Shown: positions 28,529 through 37,763 of the stretch, piece by piece
How the letters are laid out: each line of letters starts with the position of its first letter
Position numbering within the stretch: the first letter of the stretch is position 1
Source: JBGPLJ01 sp963826145
GTDB taxonomy: Bacteria; Pseudomonadota; Gammaproteobacteria; Steroidobacterales; Steroidobacteraceae
NCBI GenBank assembly: GCA_963826145.1
Contig: CAWGVW010000002.1
Span: 1,550,001-1,614,000, forward strand
DNA length: 64,000 nucleotides
Reading direction: 5' to 3'
The notes under the pieces: model-generated
What the model was told of the DNA's origin: nothing
Databases searched by the model: none
Seen by the model: only the letters and a program-made list of their open reading frames with translations
Made by a program: the position numbers and the translations under genes

Positions 28529-29413
28529 ATGCGACCCATTCCGACGCTCCTCGGCGCCGCACTGTTGTCCATCGTTGCGACATCGCTGAGTGCCGCTGCG
28601 CTGGAAATCGAGGTGATCCAGACGGGTCCCGGCAGCCTCTACGCGAATATCACGCTGGTAAAGGGCGAGAAGGGTGCTGTGCTGATCGACGCGCCGTTCA
28701 CGCGCGCCGACGCGCATCGCGTGCTCGGCGAGATCTACGACAGCGGCAAGACGCTCGAGACGATCTTCATCACCCACGATCACCCGGACCATTTCTTCAG
28801 CGTCGAGGTCATCAGCGATGCATTTCCCAATGCCCGGGTCATCGCGGCCCCGGAGGTCGTCGCCGACATCTGGAAGTCCATACCGATCAAGCTCAAGCGC
28901 TGGGGCCCGGGACTCGGCGCCAACGGACCGCGTCATCCCGTCGCGCCGGTCGCGCTCGATGGTGATCACTTCGAACTCGAGGGGCATCGCCTCGAGATGC
29001 TTGGCCCGATGCAGGGCGATCATCTGCACTCGACGGCCATCTGGATCCCGGAGTCGAAAACCCTGGTCACGGGAGACCTGACTTTCAACGAGATGCATCT
29101 GTGGTCCGGTGAGTTTCTTGCGCCCGGACGGGCCGCTTGGTTGCAATCGCTCGATCGGTTGGCGGCACTTGGCGCGACGACGGTCGTCGCGGGACACAAG
29201 AAGCCGGGCTTGCCGGATGACGCAAGTGCCCTGGTCTACTCGCGGCGCTACCTGGAGGTATTCGAGCGGTCGGTGGCATCGTCGAAGAACTCCGCGGAGC
29301 TGGCCGCGAAAATGAAGGCGGCCTTTCCGCAGACGATCGACGTTTTCGGGGACTTTATCCTCGGCACCTCGTCGAAAGTCGCGATGGGCGAAATACCTCC
29401 CTGGCAGGAGTAA
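28529..29413 (+). CDS. secreted metallo-beta-lactamase-fold hydrolase
   Basis: A 294-residue MBL-fold protein with a signal peptide (residues about 1-24, ending SLSAAA). The zinc motif is ITHDHPDHFFS (H-x-H-x-D-H). Further ligands are expected in MQGDHLHSTAIWIP and LVTGDLTFN, with a late histidine in VVAGHKKPG. It probably acts in the periplasm as a hydrolase; the superfamily is too broad to name the substrate. It begins 26 bases after the AraC gene and ends 59 bases before a REPIN-like palindrome, suggesting a bicistronic unit with the regulator. A Phe/Trp-rich C-terminus (GDFILG, IPPWQE) is unremarkable. Confidence 0.83.
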   Translation: MRPIPTLLGAALLSIVATSLSAAALEIEVIQTGPGSLYANITLVKGEKGAVLIDAPFTRADAHRVLGEIYDSGKTLETIFITHDHPDHFFSVEVISDAFPNARVIAAPEVVADIWKSIPIKLKRWGPGLGANGPRHPVAPVALDGDHFELEGHRLEMLGPMQGDHLHSTAIWIPESKTLVTGDLTFNEMHLWSGEFLAPGRAAWLQSLDRLAALGATTVVAGHKKPGLPDDASALVYSRRYLEVFERSVASSKNSAELAAKMKAAFPQTIDVFGDFILGTSSKVAMGEIPPWQE

Positions 29414-29472
29414 TCGAGGGCAATTCGTTCGCGCAAAAGTGCCGGAAGTGCGGCGCACCGCCGGTTGCGTGC

Positions 29473-29541
29473 GGAAATGGGGACATTGCCGATTTCGTAA
29501 GCGCTTCCTGCAGAACGGAAATCAGGAATGTCCTCATTTCC
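29473..29541. repeat. REPIN-like palindrome, family C
   Basis: Imperfect inverted arms 29473-29496 (GGAAATGGGGACATTGCC then GATTTC) and 29517-29541 (complement GGAAATGAGGACATTCCT then GATTTCC), separated by 20 bases. It is unrelated in sequence to family A. It occupies the 256-base gap between the MBL gene and the aldehyde dehydrogenase and could act as a terminator or REP target. Confidence 0.75.
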
Positions 29542-29669
29542 CATCTCTGCACTGTCGGTCGAGTCTTGTATCCTTTGCAGTCGAGCCCGCGCGATGCGGC
29601 TCGCAAGAATGCTAGATCCAGCTACCAGTCACATAGTCGTGCTCTCATAGACGCGCATAGGAGTCTCCC

Positions 29670-31193
29670 GTGAACGCATCTCTGGCACCCGTGGCCATCG
29701 AGCCGCAACTCGCCCCTTCCGCAGCTATTGCGCAGTTTCTGAAGAAGAAACCACGGCTTCTCATCGGCGGCGAATGGGTGGACGCCAAGTCCTCGGAACG
29801 CGTCGCGGTCTACGATCCCGCGACCGGCAAGGAAATCGCCTCGATCGCCGACGCCGGCGCGGCGGACGTCGATCGCGCGGTCGCCGCCGCCCGCCAGGCC
29901 CTCGAGAAGGGACCCTGGGCCGACATGCTGCCGAACCAGCGCGAGGCGCTGATGTGGAAGCTGTCGGACCTCATCGACAAGAACGCCGCGGAGCTTGCCG
30001 AGCTCGAAAGCATCAACAACGGCAAGACGAAGTTCATGGCGAGCATCATCGATATACCCGGGACGCGCGACTACTTCCGCTACATGGCCGGCTGGGCGAC
30101 CAAGATCGAAGGCACGACCTTCCAGAGTTCGATCTTCGCAGGGCCGGGCCCGAAGTTTCACACGTATACACAGCGCGAGCCGGTGGGCGTCGTTGCGCAG
30201 ATCGTGCCGTGGAATTTCCCGCTCGCGATGGCCGCGTGGAAGCTCGGTCCGGCGCTCGCGGCCGGTTGCACCTGCATCCTCAAGCCCGCCGAACAGACGC
30301 CGCTCACCGCGCTGCGGCTCGGCGAGCTCATCCTCGAAGCCGGCTTCCCGCCGGGCGTCGTCAATATTCTCACGGGCCTCGGTGAATCGGCCGGCGCAGC
30401 GCTGGTTGCGCATCCGGGCGTCGACAAGATCGCGTTCACCGGTTCGACGGTCACCGGCAAGATCATCAACAAGTCCGCCACCGACACGATGAAACGCGTG
30501 TCGCTCGAGCTCGGCGGCAAGTCGCCGATGATCGTGTTTGCGGATGTCGACATCGGCGCCGCAGTCGGCGGCGCAGCGCAGGCGATCTTCTTCAACGCGG
30601 GGCAGGTCTGCACCGCCGGTTCGCGCCTGTTCGTCCATCGCAAGATCTTCGACAAGGTCGTCGACGGCATCAGCGGCGCGGCGGCGGGTATCAAGCTCGG
30701 ACCCGGCCTCGATCCGAAGACGGAGATGGGCCCGCTGGTCTCGAAGGAGCAGCAGGATCGCGTGCTCGAGTACATCGACTCGGGCAGGAAGCAGGGCGCG
30801 ACGATCACCGTGGGTGGCGAAGCGCCCTCCGGTTCCGGCTACTACGTGAAGCCGACCGTCATGGTGGACGTGAAACCCGAGATGCGCGTCGTGCGCGAAG
30901 AAATCTTCGGACCGGTGCTCGTGGCGCAGCGCTTCGATGACATCAATGAGATCGCCGCCGCGGCGAACGACACGCCGTATGGCCTGGGCGCGAGCGTGTG
31001 GTCGAACGACCTCAGCACCGTGCACCGGCTGGTGCCGAAGCTCAAGGCGGGCACCGTCTGGGTGAATTGCCACAACATGGTCGACCCCTCGATGCCGTTC
31101 GGCGGCTTCAAGCAATCCGGCATGGGTCGCGAGCACGGCCGGGGCGCGGTCGAGATGTACACCGAAGTGAAATCCGTCTGCATAGCCATCTGA
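29670..31193 (+). CDS. aldehyde dehydrogenase, phenylacetaldehyde dehydrogenase (FeaB/StyD)-like
   Basis: A 507-residue NAD-dependent aldehyde dehydrogenase. Catalytic Cys314 lies in NAGQVCTAGSRLF, the glutamate in LELGGKSPMIV and the cofactor site in VPWNFPLAMAAWK and FTGSTVTGK. The long N-terminus, the RDYFRYMAGWATKIEG segment and the SMPFGGFKQSGMGREHG end fit phenylacetaldehyde dehydrogenases, which oxidise arylacetaldehydes to arylacetates. GTG 29670 is preceded by AGGAG at a good distance. A FeaR-like regulator lies 2 kb upstream and the PQQ alcohol dehydrogenase follows by 10 bases, so alcohol-to-aldehyde-to-acid oxidation is likely. Exact substrate unknown. Confidence 0.87.
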   Translation: MNASLAPVAIEPQLAPSAAIAQFLKKKPRLLIGGEWVDAKSSERVAVYDPATGKEIASIADAGAADVDRAVAAARQALEKGPWADMLPNQREALMWKLSDLIDKNAAELAELESINNGKTKFMASIIDIPGTRDYFRYMAGWATKIEGTTFQSSIFAGPGPKFHTYTQREPVGVVAQIVPWNFPLAMAAWKLGPALAAGCTCILKPAEQTPLTALRLGELILEAGFPPGVVNILTGLGESAGAALVAHPGVDKIAFTGSTVTGKIINKSATDTMKRVSLELGGKSPMIVFADVDIGAAVGGAAQAIFFNAGQVCTAGSRLFVHRKIFDKVVDGISGAAAGIKLGPGLDPKTEMGPLVSKEQQDRVLEYIDSGRKQGATITVGGEAPSGSGYYVKPTVMVDVKPEMRVVREEIFGPVLVAQRFDDINEIAAAANDTPYGLGASVWSNDLSTVHRLVPKLKAGTVWVNCHNMVDPSMPFGGFKQSGMGREHGRGAVEMYTEVKSVCIAI

Positions 31194-31203
31194 AGGGTCC
31201 ACT

Positions 31204-33347
31204 GTGCCGCTGCAGCGCTGGTCGATTGTCGGTCTGAGCCTGCTTGCCGCCGCCTGCGGCGGCGAGCCTCCGAAGCCCGCGGTGCCTCCGGCCGCAGCCG
31301 TCGACGCGGCGCGGCTCACGGCTGCCGATTCCGATGGCGGCAACTGGATGAGCTATGGGCGGACCTACGACGAACAGCGCTTCAGTCCGCTCAAGCAGGT
31401 CGACCGCCGAGAACGTCGGCCAGCTCGGACTCGCCTGGCGCTACGACCTCGATACAGCGCATCGGGCGCAGGAATCGACGCCGCTCGTGATCGACGGCGT
31501 CATGTACGTGACGAGCGCGTGGAGCAAGGTGTTCGCGCTCGATGCGCGCACGGGCAAGGAGCTCTGGCGCTTCGATCCGAAGGTGCCGGGCGAAGGGGGC
31601 GTGCAACGCCTGCTGTGACGTCGCCAATCGCGGCGTCGCGGCCTGGAAGGGCAGCTTTACCTCGGCACGCTCGATGGGCGCCTGATCGCGCTCGACGCGG
31701 CGACGGGCAAGCCCGCTGTGGGAAGTGCAGACGTACCGACAAGAGCCAGCCGCTACACCATCACGGGCGCGCCGCGCGTCATCAAGGGCAAGGTGATCAT
31801 CGGCAACGGCGGCGCCGAAATCGGCGTGCGCGGCTACGTGACTGCGTACGACGCGGACACCGGCAAGCAGCTCTGGCGCTTCTACACGGTGCCCGGCGAT
31901 CCCGGCGAAGCCCTTCGAGATCCCCGGCGCTCGAGAAGGCCGCCAAGACCTGGAACGGCGAGTGGTGGAAGCACGGCGGCGGCGGCACGGTCTGGGACTC
32001 GATGGCGTACGACCCGAAGCTCGATCTCCTCTACATCGGCGTTGGCAACGGTGCGCCCTGGAACCAGTCGATCCGCAGCCCTGGCGGCGGCGACAACCTT
32101 TACCTGTCGTCGATCGTGGCGCTCAAGGCCGATACCGGCGAGTACGTCTGGCACTACCAGACGACACCCGGAGAGACCTGGGACTTCACCGCCACGCAGC
32201 ACCTGATCCTCGCGGACCTCGATGATCGACGGCAAGCCGCGCCAGGTGATCATGCAGGCGCCGAAGAACGGCTTCTTCTACGTGCTCGATCGCGTGACCG
32301 GCGAGTTCATCTCCGCGAGTAACTTCACGCGTCGTGAACTGGGCGACCGGCATCGACCCGAAGACCGGGCGGCCCATCGAGAATCCGAGACGCGCGCTAC
32401 GGCAAGACGGGCAAACCCTGGGTTGTCGCTCCCGGGACCGGGCGGCGCGCATAACTGGCAGCCCATGGCTTTCAGCCCGCAGACGGGCCTTGTCTACCTG
32501 CCCGGTCACGGACATCGCGTTCGTCTACATTCCCGATACGAAGTACGCGCCGAAATCGCAGGCGTTCAACATCGGCATCGATTTCGCCGCGGGGAGTCTG
32601 CCGGAAGATCAGACGGCCCTTGCCCAGATCAAGTCCTCGATGAAGGGCCACCTCGCCGCCTGGGATCCGGTGACCCAGAAGGAAGTCTGGCGCGCGGAAT
32701 TCCCCTTGCCGTGGAACGGCGGCGTGCTCGCGACCGCGGGCAATCTCGTGTTCCACGGTACGGGCATGGGCGTCTTCAGCGCCTATCAGGCGGATACGGG
32801 CAAGACGCTCTGGTCCGTCGAAACACACACGGGAATCCTGGCGCCGCCGATGACCTACGACATCGACGGCGAGCAGTACATCGCCCTCGAAGTCGGCTGG
32901 GGCGGTGCCTACGGCCTTGCGGCGGGTGAGCTCGCGCGCGATACCCACGTGAGGGGCAACGTGCCCCGCGTGCTCGTGTTCACGTTGAACGGCAAGGAGG
33001 CCATGCCGCCGGCCGAAACGCCGGCAGCGCTGCCATTGCAATTGCCGACACCGGTGCCCGACGCGGCAACGGTAGCCAAGGGAAAGGAGCGCTATGCCCG
33101 TTCCTGCGGCACCTGCCACGGCGATAGCGCAGTCAGCAGTGGCGTCGTGCCGGATCTGCGCTATTCGCCAGCGCTTTCCGATCCCAAGCTCTGGCAATCC
33201 ATCGTCCATGACGGCGCCCGTAAGGCGTTGGGTATGGCGTCATTCGCCAGCGACCTGAATCCGGACGATATCGAGCTGATCCGCGGTTACGTCATCCATC
33301 GGGCCCACCAGCAAGCCGAACTCGATCGCAAAAGCGCACCGAACTAG
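31204..33347 (+). CDS. PQQ-dependent quinohemoprotein alcohol dehydrogenase (lipoprotein), frame interrupted
   Basis: About 710 residues when repaired: a lipoprotein signal (SLLAAACGG), an eight-bladed PQQ propeller (NWMSYGRTYDEQRFSPL, GVMYVTSAWSKVFALDARTG, WDSMAYDPKLDLLYIGVGNG, QTTPGETWDFTATQHLILAD, GGAHNWQPMAF) and a C-terminal cytochrome c domain with CGTCHGDS and an axial Met in GMASFASDL. It oxidises alcohols in the periplasm and passes electrons through heme c. About 12 extra bases between 31402 and 32504 and one missing base near 31651 break the frame. All are third-codon-position events leaving the residue unchanged, and the last third is intact. It follows the aldehyde dehydrogenase by 10 bases. 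Confidence 0.83.
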
Positions 33348-33391
33348 AGCGGGTCCGGACTGCGGTCGTTGCGAAAAAGCGAACGCACGGG

Positions 33392-33439
33392 ATTGCGCTC
33401 TCAATCTATCTTTCGTTCCGTTCTAGTCGAGCCCCGCGG
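33392..33439 (+). promoter_or_regulatory. conserved upstream element, copy 1
   Basis: A 48-base block shared with 37669-37716 (about 39 of 48 identical) and 50978-51026. Its conserved cores are ATTGCGCTC, TTTCGTTCCG and GTCGAG followed by CCC and GCGG. An AGATAT hexamer (33462-33467) lies 22-23 bases after GTCGAG, placed like a -10 box. It lies about 200 bases upstream of the TonB receptor. It is probably an activator site. Confidence 0.65.
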
Positions 33440-33641
33440 TTCGTAATTCGGCCAGATATGCGTAATAGGCGAATTTGCGCTTTGCGGCGGGCAAAGCCGG
33501 CGCAAGACGTGGATGGGGCAGTTGTTGTATGTGTGCATCATTCCGTGGGTATCGCGGACGCAACGGGTCCTGACAGCAAATTGAGCGTACTCTTCACTGG
33601 CATCGGTTCTTAACCTTCTCGGGAACCTTGGGGGGAAATTA

Positions 33642-36190
33642 ATGGATACGTCATTGTTCAACAGGGTCGAACCCAGGCGCCGGCTCGCATCCGCCGTTGC
33701 AGCCGCGCTCGGCGGCAGTGCGCTCGCGCTGCTCGCAGGCGCGACACCGGCCTTTGCGGCCGAGGTGGAAGCTTCGGCCACCTCTGGTTCGGTGCTCGAG
33801 GAGATCGTCGTCACCGCGCAGTTCCGCGAGGAAAAATTGCAGGAGACGCCGATCGCCATCACGGCGATCACCGCCCAGGACATCCAGGAACGGTCGTTCT
33901 CCGATTCCTATGAGATCGGCTACACGGTGCCGAACGCCTCATTCCGGCCCGCGCAGGCCGCGTTCGGTAACACGATGACCGCATTCATTCGCGGCGTCGG
34001 CCAGAACGACTTCGACCAGGCATTCGAGCCCGGTGTCGGCATTTACGTTGACGACGTGTACCAGCCGTACACGCTCGGTACGCAGATGGATCTTCTCGAT
34101 ATGGAGCGCGTGGAAGTCCTGCGCGGTCCGCAGGGCACCTTGTTCGGTCGAGGTTCGATCGGCGGCGTGATGCGCCTCGTCAGCAAGCAGCCCGAGGGCA
34201 GTGACACCGGCTTCGTCGATCTCGACGACCGGCTCGTACAATCGGGTCGATGTCCGCGCCGGCTACGACTTCAGAGATTACGGACAATGTGTTCGCCCGT
34301 GTCACGGGCGTGTCCAAGCAAAGCACGGGCTATCAGAAGGTCTTCGATTTCGCGTGCGTGTACGCGGGTAATCCGGCGATGATCGGAAGTCTGCAGATCA
34401 GGGACCCGAGCCGTGGACGGAATTGCCAGATCGGCACCCAGGGCGGCAGCAGCGTCACCGGCTTGCGCGGGCAAATGCGCTTTGTCTTCAGCGACAACGT
34501 CGATCTCAATATTTCCGCTGAATACGATAATGATAATTCGGAGGCCAAGGCGGACACGCTCATCGCCATCCTTTATCCGCAGGACGCATCCGGTAACACG
34601 ATTCCCACGTCGAGCTACCAGTTATGGAACACCGAGTACGCGCAGCACGTACCCACCCCGGCGGCAAACTGGGGTTTTGGCATCCCCTACGACAACCGGT
34701 TCATCCCGGACAACATCTACAAGAGCTACGCAACGTATGACGACCCCTATAGCGGGCTGTCGTTCTCGCCCAAATCGGGACTCGAGAAGGAGGCTTACTC
34801 GGCCAAGCTGACCTGGAAGCTGACGGACACGATGTCCCTGACCGCAATCGGGGCATATTCGGCCATGACCGGCCAGCTGAGCACGGACGCGGACGCCTCA
34901 CCCATGAATCTGCAGGTGACCGGAGGCCAGCAGGATTTCCACTGGAGCACCGGGGAAGTCCGGTTGAACGGGCGAGCCTTTGATCGGGTGGATTGGACCG
35001 CGGGTGCGTTCTATTACACCGGCAGTGCGGCGAACCGCCAGGCTGTCAGCTTCCCGCCGATCCTGTGGGGAGTTTTTAGAAATATCGTTGGCTTGCCGCC
35101 GTTTGTCGCTGCTTCAATCATCCAGTCGCCCGGCAACGTCTCGGTTAACGCCCAGAACATCGCTGACTCCGAGTCCTACGCCGGCTTTATTCATACGGTC
35201 ACCAACTTCACCGACCGGCTGAGCATGACGCTCGGTGTGCGCTATTCGGACGACAAGAAGGACGTTGCCTTCGACAACACCTTCGTGGTGACGCCGATCC
35301 ACATCAGCGACAACCACACCGACTGGAGAGCGGGCTTCGATTTCAAGATCAACGACAATGTCATGACGTACGTGTCGGCTGCCACGGGCTACCGTCCGCC
35401 TGCCTACAATCCGCGTCCGTTCACTCCCGCGCAGGCAGTGGCGGTCGGCGGAGAGGAGATGACGTCGTATGAACTCGGCTTGAAGGCAGACCTCTTCGAC
35501 AGGAAGCTGCGCACCAACATCGCCCTGTTCTACAGCGACTACAACAAGCGCATCGTGCCGATCGGCGGCACCGAGTGCATACCGCCACTCGTCACTGCGA
35601 CCACCCCGGGTGCAATTCTCGACTCCAACGGCAACTACTGTCTTGCCACGACGTCGCTGACGTCCTACCAGCAGTTGACGGGTGCCAAGATCAAGGGCGC
35701 GGAAGTGGAACTTGCGTGGCGCCCGATCGAGCCGCTGATGTTTAACGGTACGTTCGGCTACACGGATTGGAGTTCGCCCGACATCGATAATTGCGACTTC
35801 AACCAGGACGGATTGCCGGATGCGGGCATCACCTGTACGGACAGGCCGACCTACGTGCCCAAGTTCAACTGGAGCGCTGGTGCGTCGTATGACATCACGT
35901 TCGACGGGGGGTCGAAGCTCACGCCCCGCCTCGATGCCTACGGGCAGAGCGAGATCTGCTCGAGCATCACCTCGACACTCGCTTGCGCGGACGCCTACAC
36001 GTTGCTCAACGTGCGGCTGCAGTGGACGAGTCCGAAGGGTGAATGGATGGCTGCGGCAGGCGGTACCAACGTCACTGACGAGGAATACTTCCTGAACATT
36101 TTCGACCTTACGCCGTTCGGACAGAACACCACCGAGGGACAACCGGGTCGGCCCGCGGAGTGGTATTTCGAGGTCAGTCGCAAATTCTGA
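33642..36190 (+). CDS. TonB-dependent outer-membrane receptor (two frameshifts)
   Basis: About 848 residues. A long signal region ending PAFAAE is followed by the TonB-box (LEEIVVTAQFREEKLQ), plug motifs (ETPIAITAITAQDI, FIRGVGQNDF, VDDVYQPY, VEVLRGPQGTLFGRGSIGGV) and a barrel ending in EWYFEVSRKF. The frame breaks at 34223/34224 and 34269/34270; both are codons with a doubled third base (Leu C/G, Asp C/T), and the length modulo three agrees. ATG 33642 has a G-run (33630-33635) six bases upstream. The upstream 48-base element and downstream terminator make it a single-gene unit, probably importing the substrate of the neighbouring oxidative pathway. Confidence 0.9.
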
Positions 36191-36236
36191 TGAAGCGCAA
36201 CTTCATATAAGAAGAGACGAAGACGAAGTTCGACGA

Positions 36237-36265
36237 GGCGCGCCCGGCAACGGGCGCGCCTTTTT
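36237..36265. terminator. rho-independent terminator after TonB receptor gene
   Basis: GC-rich stem GGCGCGCCCG (36237-36246) and CGGGCGCGCC (36251-36260) with a four-base loop and five T residues (36261-36265). It is 47 bases past the receptor stop and 6 bases before the stop of the convergent MFS gene, so it may serve both. Confidence 0.88.
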
Positions 36266-36270
36266 CTTTG

Positions 36271-37620
36271 TCAGAGGCGCGCCTTCGCGCGCTGGAAACT
36301 CTCAACGTACGGCTTGAGGCCCCACCAGGTCACCCAGATCGCCAGCGGCCCCATGATCGCGGCTGCCGCGGCGAGCGAGTAGCGGATGGCGCCCTCGTCC
36401 TTGAAAACCACGACCGTGAAGAAGGCGACGAACAAGGGGCCGAGGAAATAGCCGATGACGTTGAAGACGAACTGGTAGAGCGCGCGGACAAGCCCGCGCA
36501 TCTCGTTTGGCGTGACGATCTGCAGCGCCGCGTTCGCTGGCCCGACGCCGAGCGAGGCAAAGAATGTGTTGAAGCCGATGAGGATCAGCGCGCCCGTCGC
36601 TGAGGGCATGAGCGGAAACGCGACCGAGGTCGGCAACACGAGGACCGTGGCGATCAGGAGCACGCGGATATTGGCGTCGTCGTAGCCGCGCCGCGCGTAC
36701 CACTCGGTGATCCAGCCGCCGGCGATCAGCCCAGCGATGCCGGTGACTAGCGCAACCAGGCCAAGCGCGAAGGCCGTTTCGGGAATGGCCCAATGATAGG
36801 TTCGCATGATGAATGCGGGCAGCCACAGGCCGGTGCCGAAGCCGAGCAGGGTCTTGATGCCGAGTCCGGCGAACATCGGCACGAAGGTCGCGCGCTCGTC
36901 GTAGAGAAACCGCAAGATAACGCGGGCCGGCAGGAGCCTCGGCCGAGCGCCGGAGACGCCGGCGTTCAGCAGACCCCGTCGCTTCGGTTCCTGGACCGTG
37001 GCCATTAATGCCGCGACGAAAAGGCCCGGCAGGCCAACCACGATGAAGGCCGCCTGCCAGACTTTCACGTCGCCGATCAGCGGCAACGATACGTGAGGCA
37101 AGTCGCTCAGCCCCTTGATCACCGCGCCGCCGACGAGTGATGACAGTGCGAGGCCCGACGTGAAGCCGATGCTCATCACCGCGATCGCACGGGCGAGATC
37201 CTTCGGGCGAAACGAATCGGTAATGATCGAATAGGTGGCCGGTGCGAAGGCGGATTCGCCGGCGCCCACGCCGACGCGCGCCCAGAAGATCTGCTGGTAG
37301 GAGTTGGCGAGGCCGCACAGGCAGGTCATGACGCTCCAGAATGCCATGCCGACGGCGATGATGACGCGCCGGCTGCGCGTATCGGCAAGGAAGGAAATCG
37401 GCACGCCGAGCCACATGTAGGCGGCCACGAACGCGCCGCCGATCAGGAGACTCGCCTCGATGTCGTTGATTGCGAGGTCGCGCTTGATCGGCTCTATGAG
37501 GAGCGAAATCACGCCGCGATCGACCGTCGCGACGAGGAGGCCAATCGTGAGTACGATGAGCCCGTACCACGCGCGGGCGGGGCTCGGCCAGCCGGAGCCG
37601 GTTTCGCTGGATCCAGGCAT
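36271..37620 (-). CDS. MFS transporter
   Basis: A 449-residue 12-segment MFS permease. The N-terminus (ARAWYGLIVLTIGLLVATVDRG) leads to a loop with SFLADTRSRRVIIAVG, the MFS signature between segments 2 and 3, and WARVGVGAGESAFAPATYSI. It resembles the permease at 38679-40061 on the other side of the SDR gene (shared PEP-rich loop TVQEP.RRG, RTYHW.IP.AFA, and PNEMRG/PGEMRG). Both resemble spinster-like carriers often found beside catabolic genes. Start 37620 was chosen over an upstream ATG at 37656 that lies in the palindrome. Substrate unknown. Confidence 0.87.
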   Translation of the reverse strand: MPGSSETGSGWPSPARAWYGLIVLTIGLLVATVDRGVISLLIEPIKRDLAINDIEASLLIGGAFVAAYMWLGVPISFLADTRSRRVIIAVGMAFWSVMTCLCGLANSYQQIFWARVGVGAGESAFAPATYSIITDSFRPKDLARAIAVMSIGFTSGLALSSLVGGAVIKGLSDLPHVSLPLIGDVKVWQAAFIVVGLPGLFVAALMATVQEPKRRGLLNAGVSGARPRLLPARVILRFLYDERATFVPMFAGLGIKTLLGFGTGLWLPAFIMRTYHWAIPETAFALGLVALVTGIAGLIAGGWITEWYARRGYDDANIRVLLIATVLVLPTSVAFPLMPSATGALILIGFNTFFASLGVGPANAALQIVTPNEMRGLVRALYQFVFNVIGYFLGPLFVAFFTVVVFKDEGAIRYSLAAAAAIMGPLAIWVTWWGLKPYVESFQRAKARL

Positions 37621-37636
37621 GCCCCTGATCGTAGCC

Positions 37637-37673
37637 GCAATCAGAATTGGGCACATTCCCCATTTCTGATTGC
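37637..37673. repeat. short palindrome, possible degenerate REPIN
   Basis: Inverted arms GCAATCAGAATTGGGC (37637-37652) and CCCCATTTCTGATTGC (37658-37673), 14 of 16 positions paired, with a five-base spacer reading ACATT. The GGGCACATTCCCC core is related to family C at 29473. It lies between the divergent MFS and SDR genes and overlaps the first bases of the conserved element copy 2. Confidence 0.6.
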
Positions 37674-37716
37674 GCTCGCAATCGCGTTTTCGTTCCGCGC
37701 TGGTCGAGTCCCGCGG
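37669..37716 (+). promoter_or_regulatory. conserved upstream element, copy 2
   Basis: A 48-base block with the cores ATTGCGCTC, TTTCGTTCCG and GTCGAGTCCCGCGG. It ends 47 bases before the SDR start. A GATTAT hexamer (37743-37748) just before the G-run leader could be the -10 box. It lies between the divergent MFS and SDR genes, so it could control one or both. Confidence 0.65.
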
Positions 37717-37763
37717 GTGTCAAACCGGCGTGATGCGATCAGGGATTATGGGGGGAAATCGCA

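Noticed and set aside
29622..31343. 573-residue open frame antisense to the FeaB-like gene
   Set aside because: Same reasoning; codon-bias shadow of a conserved enzyme.
31204..33347. PQQ dehydrogenase as a decayed pseudogene
   Set aside because: Breaks fall only at third codon positions, residues are conserved and there are no internal stops after repair, which does not fit decay.
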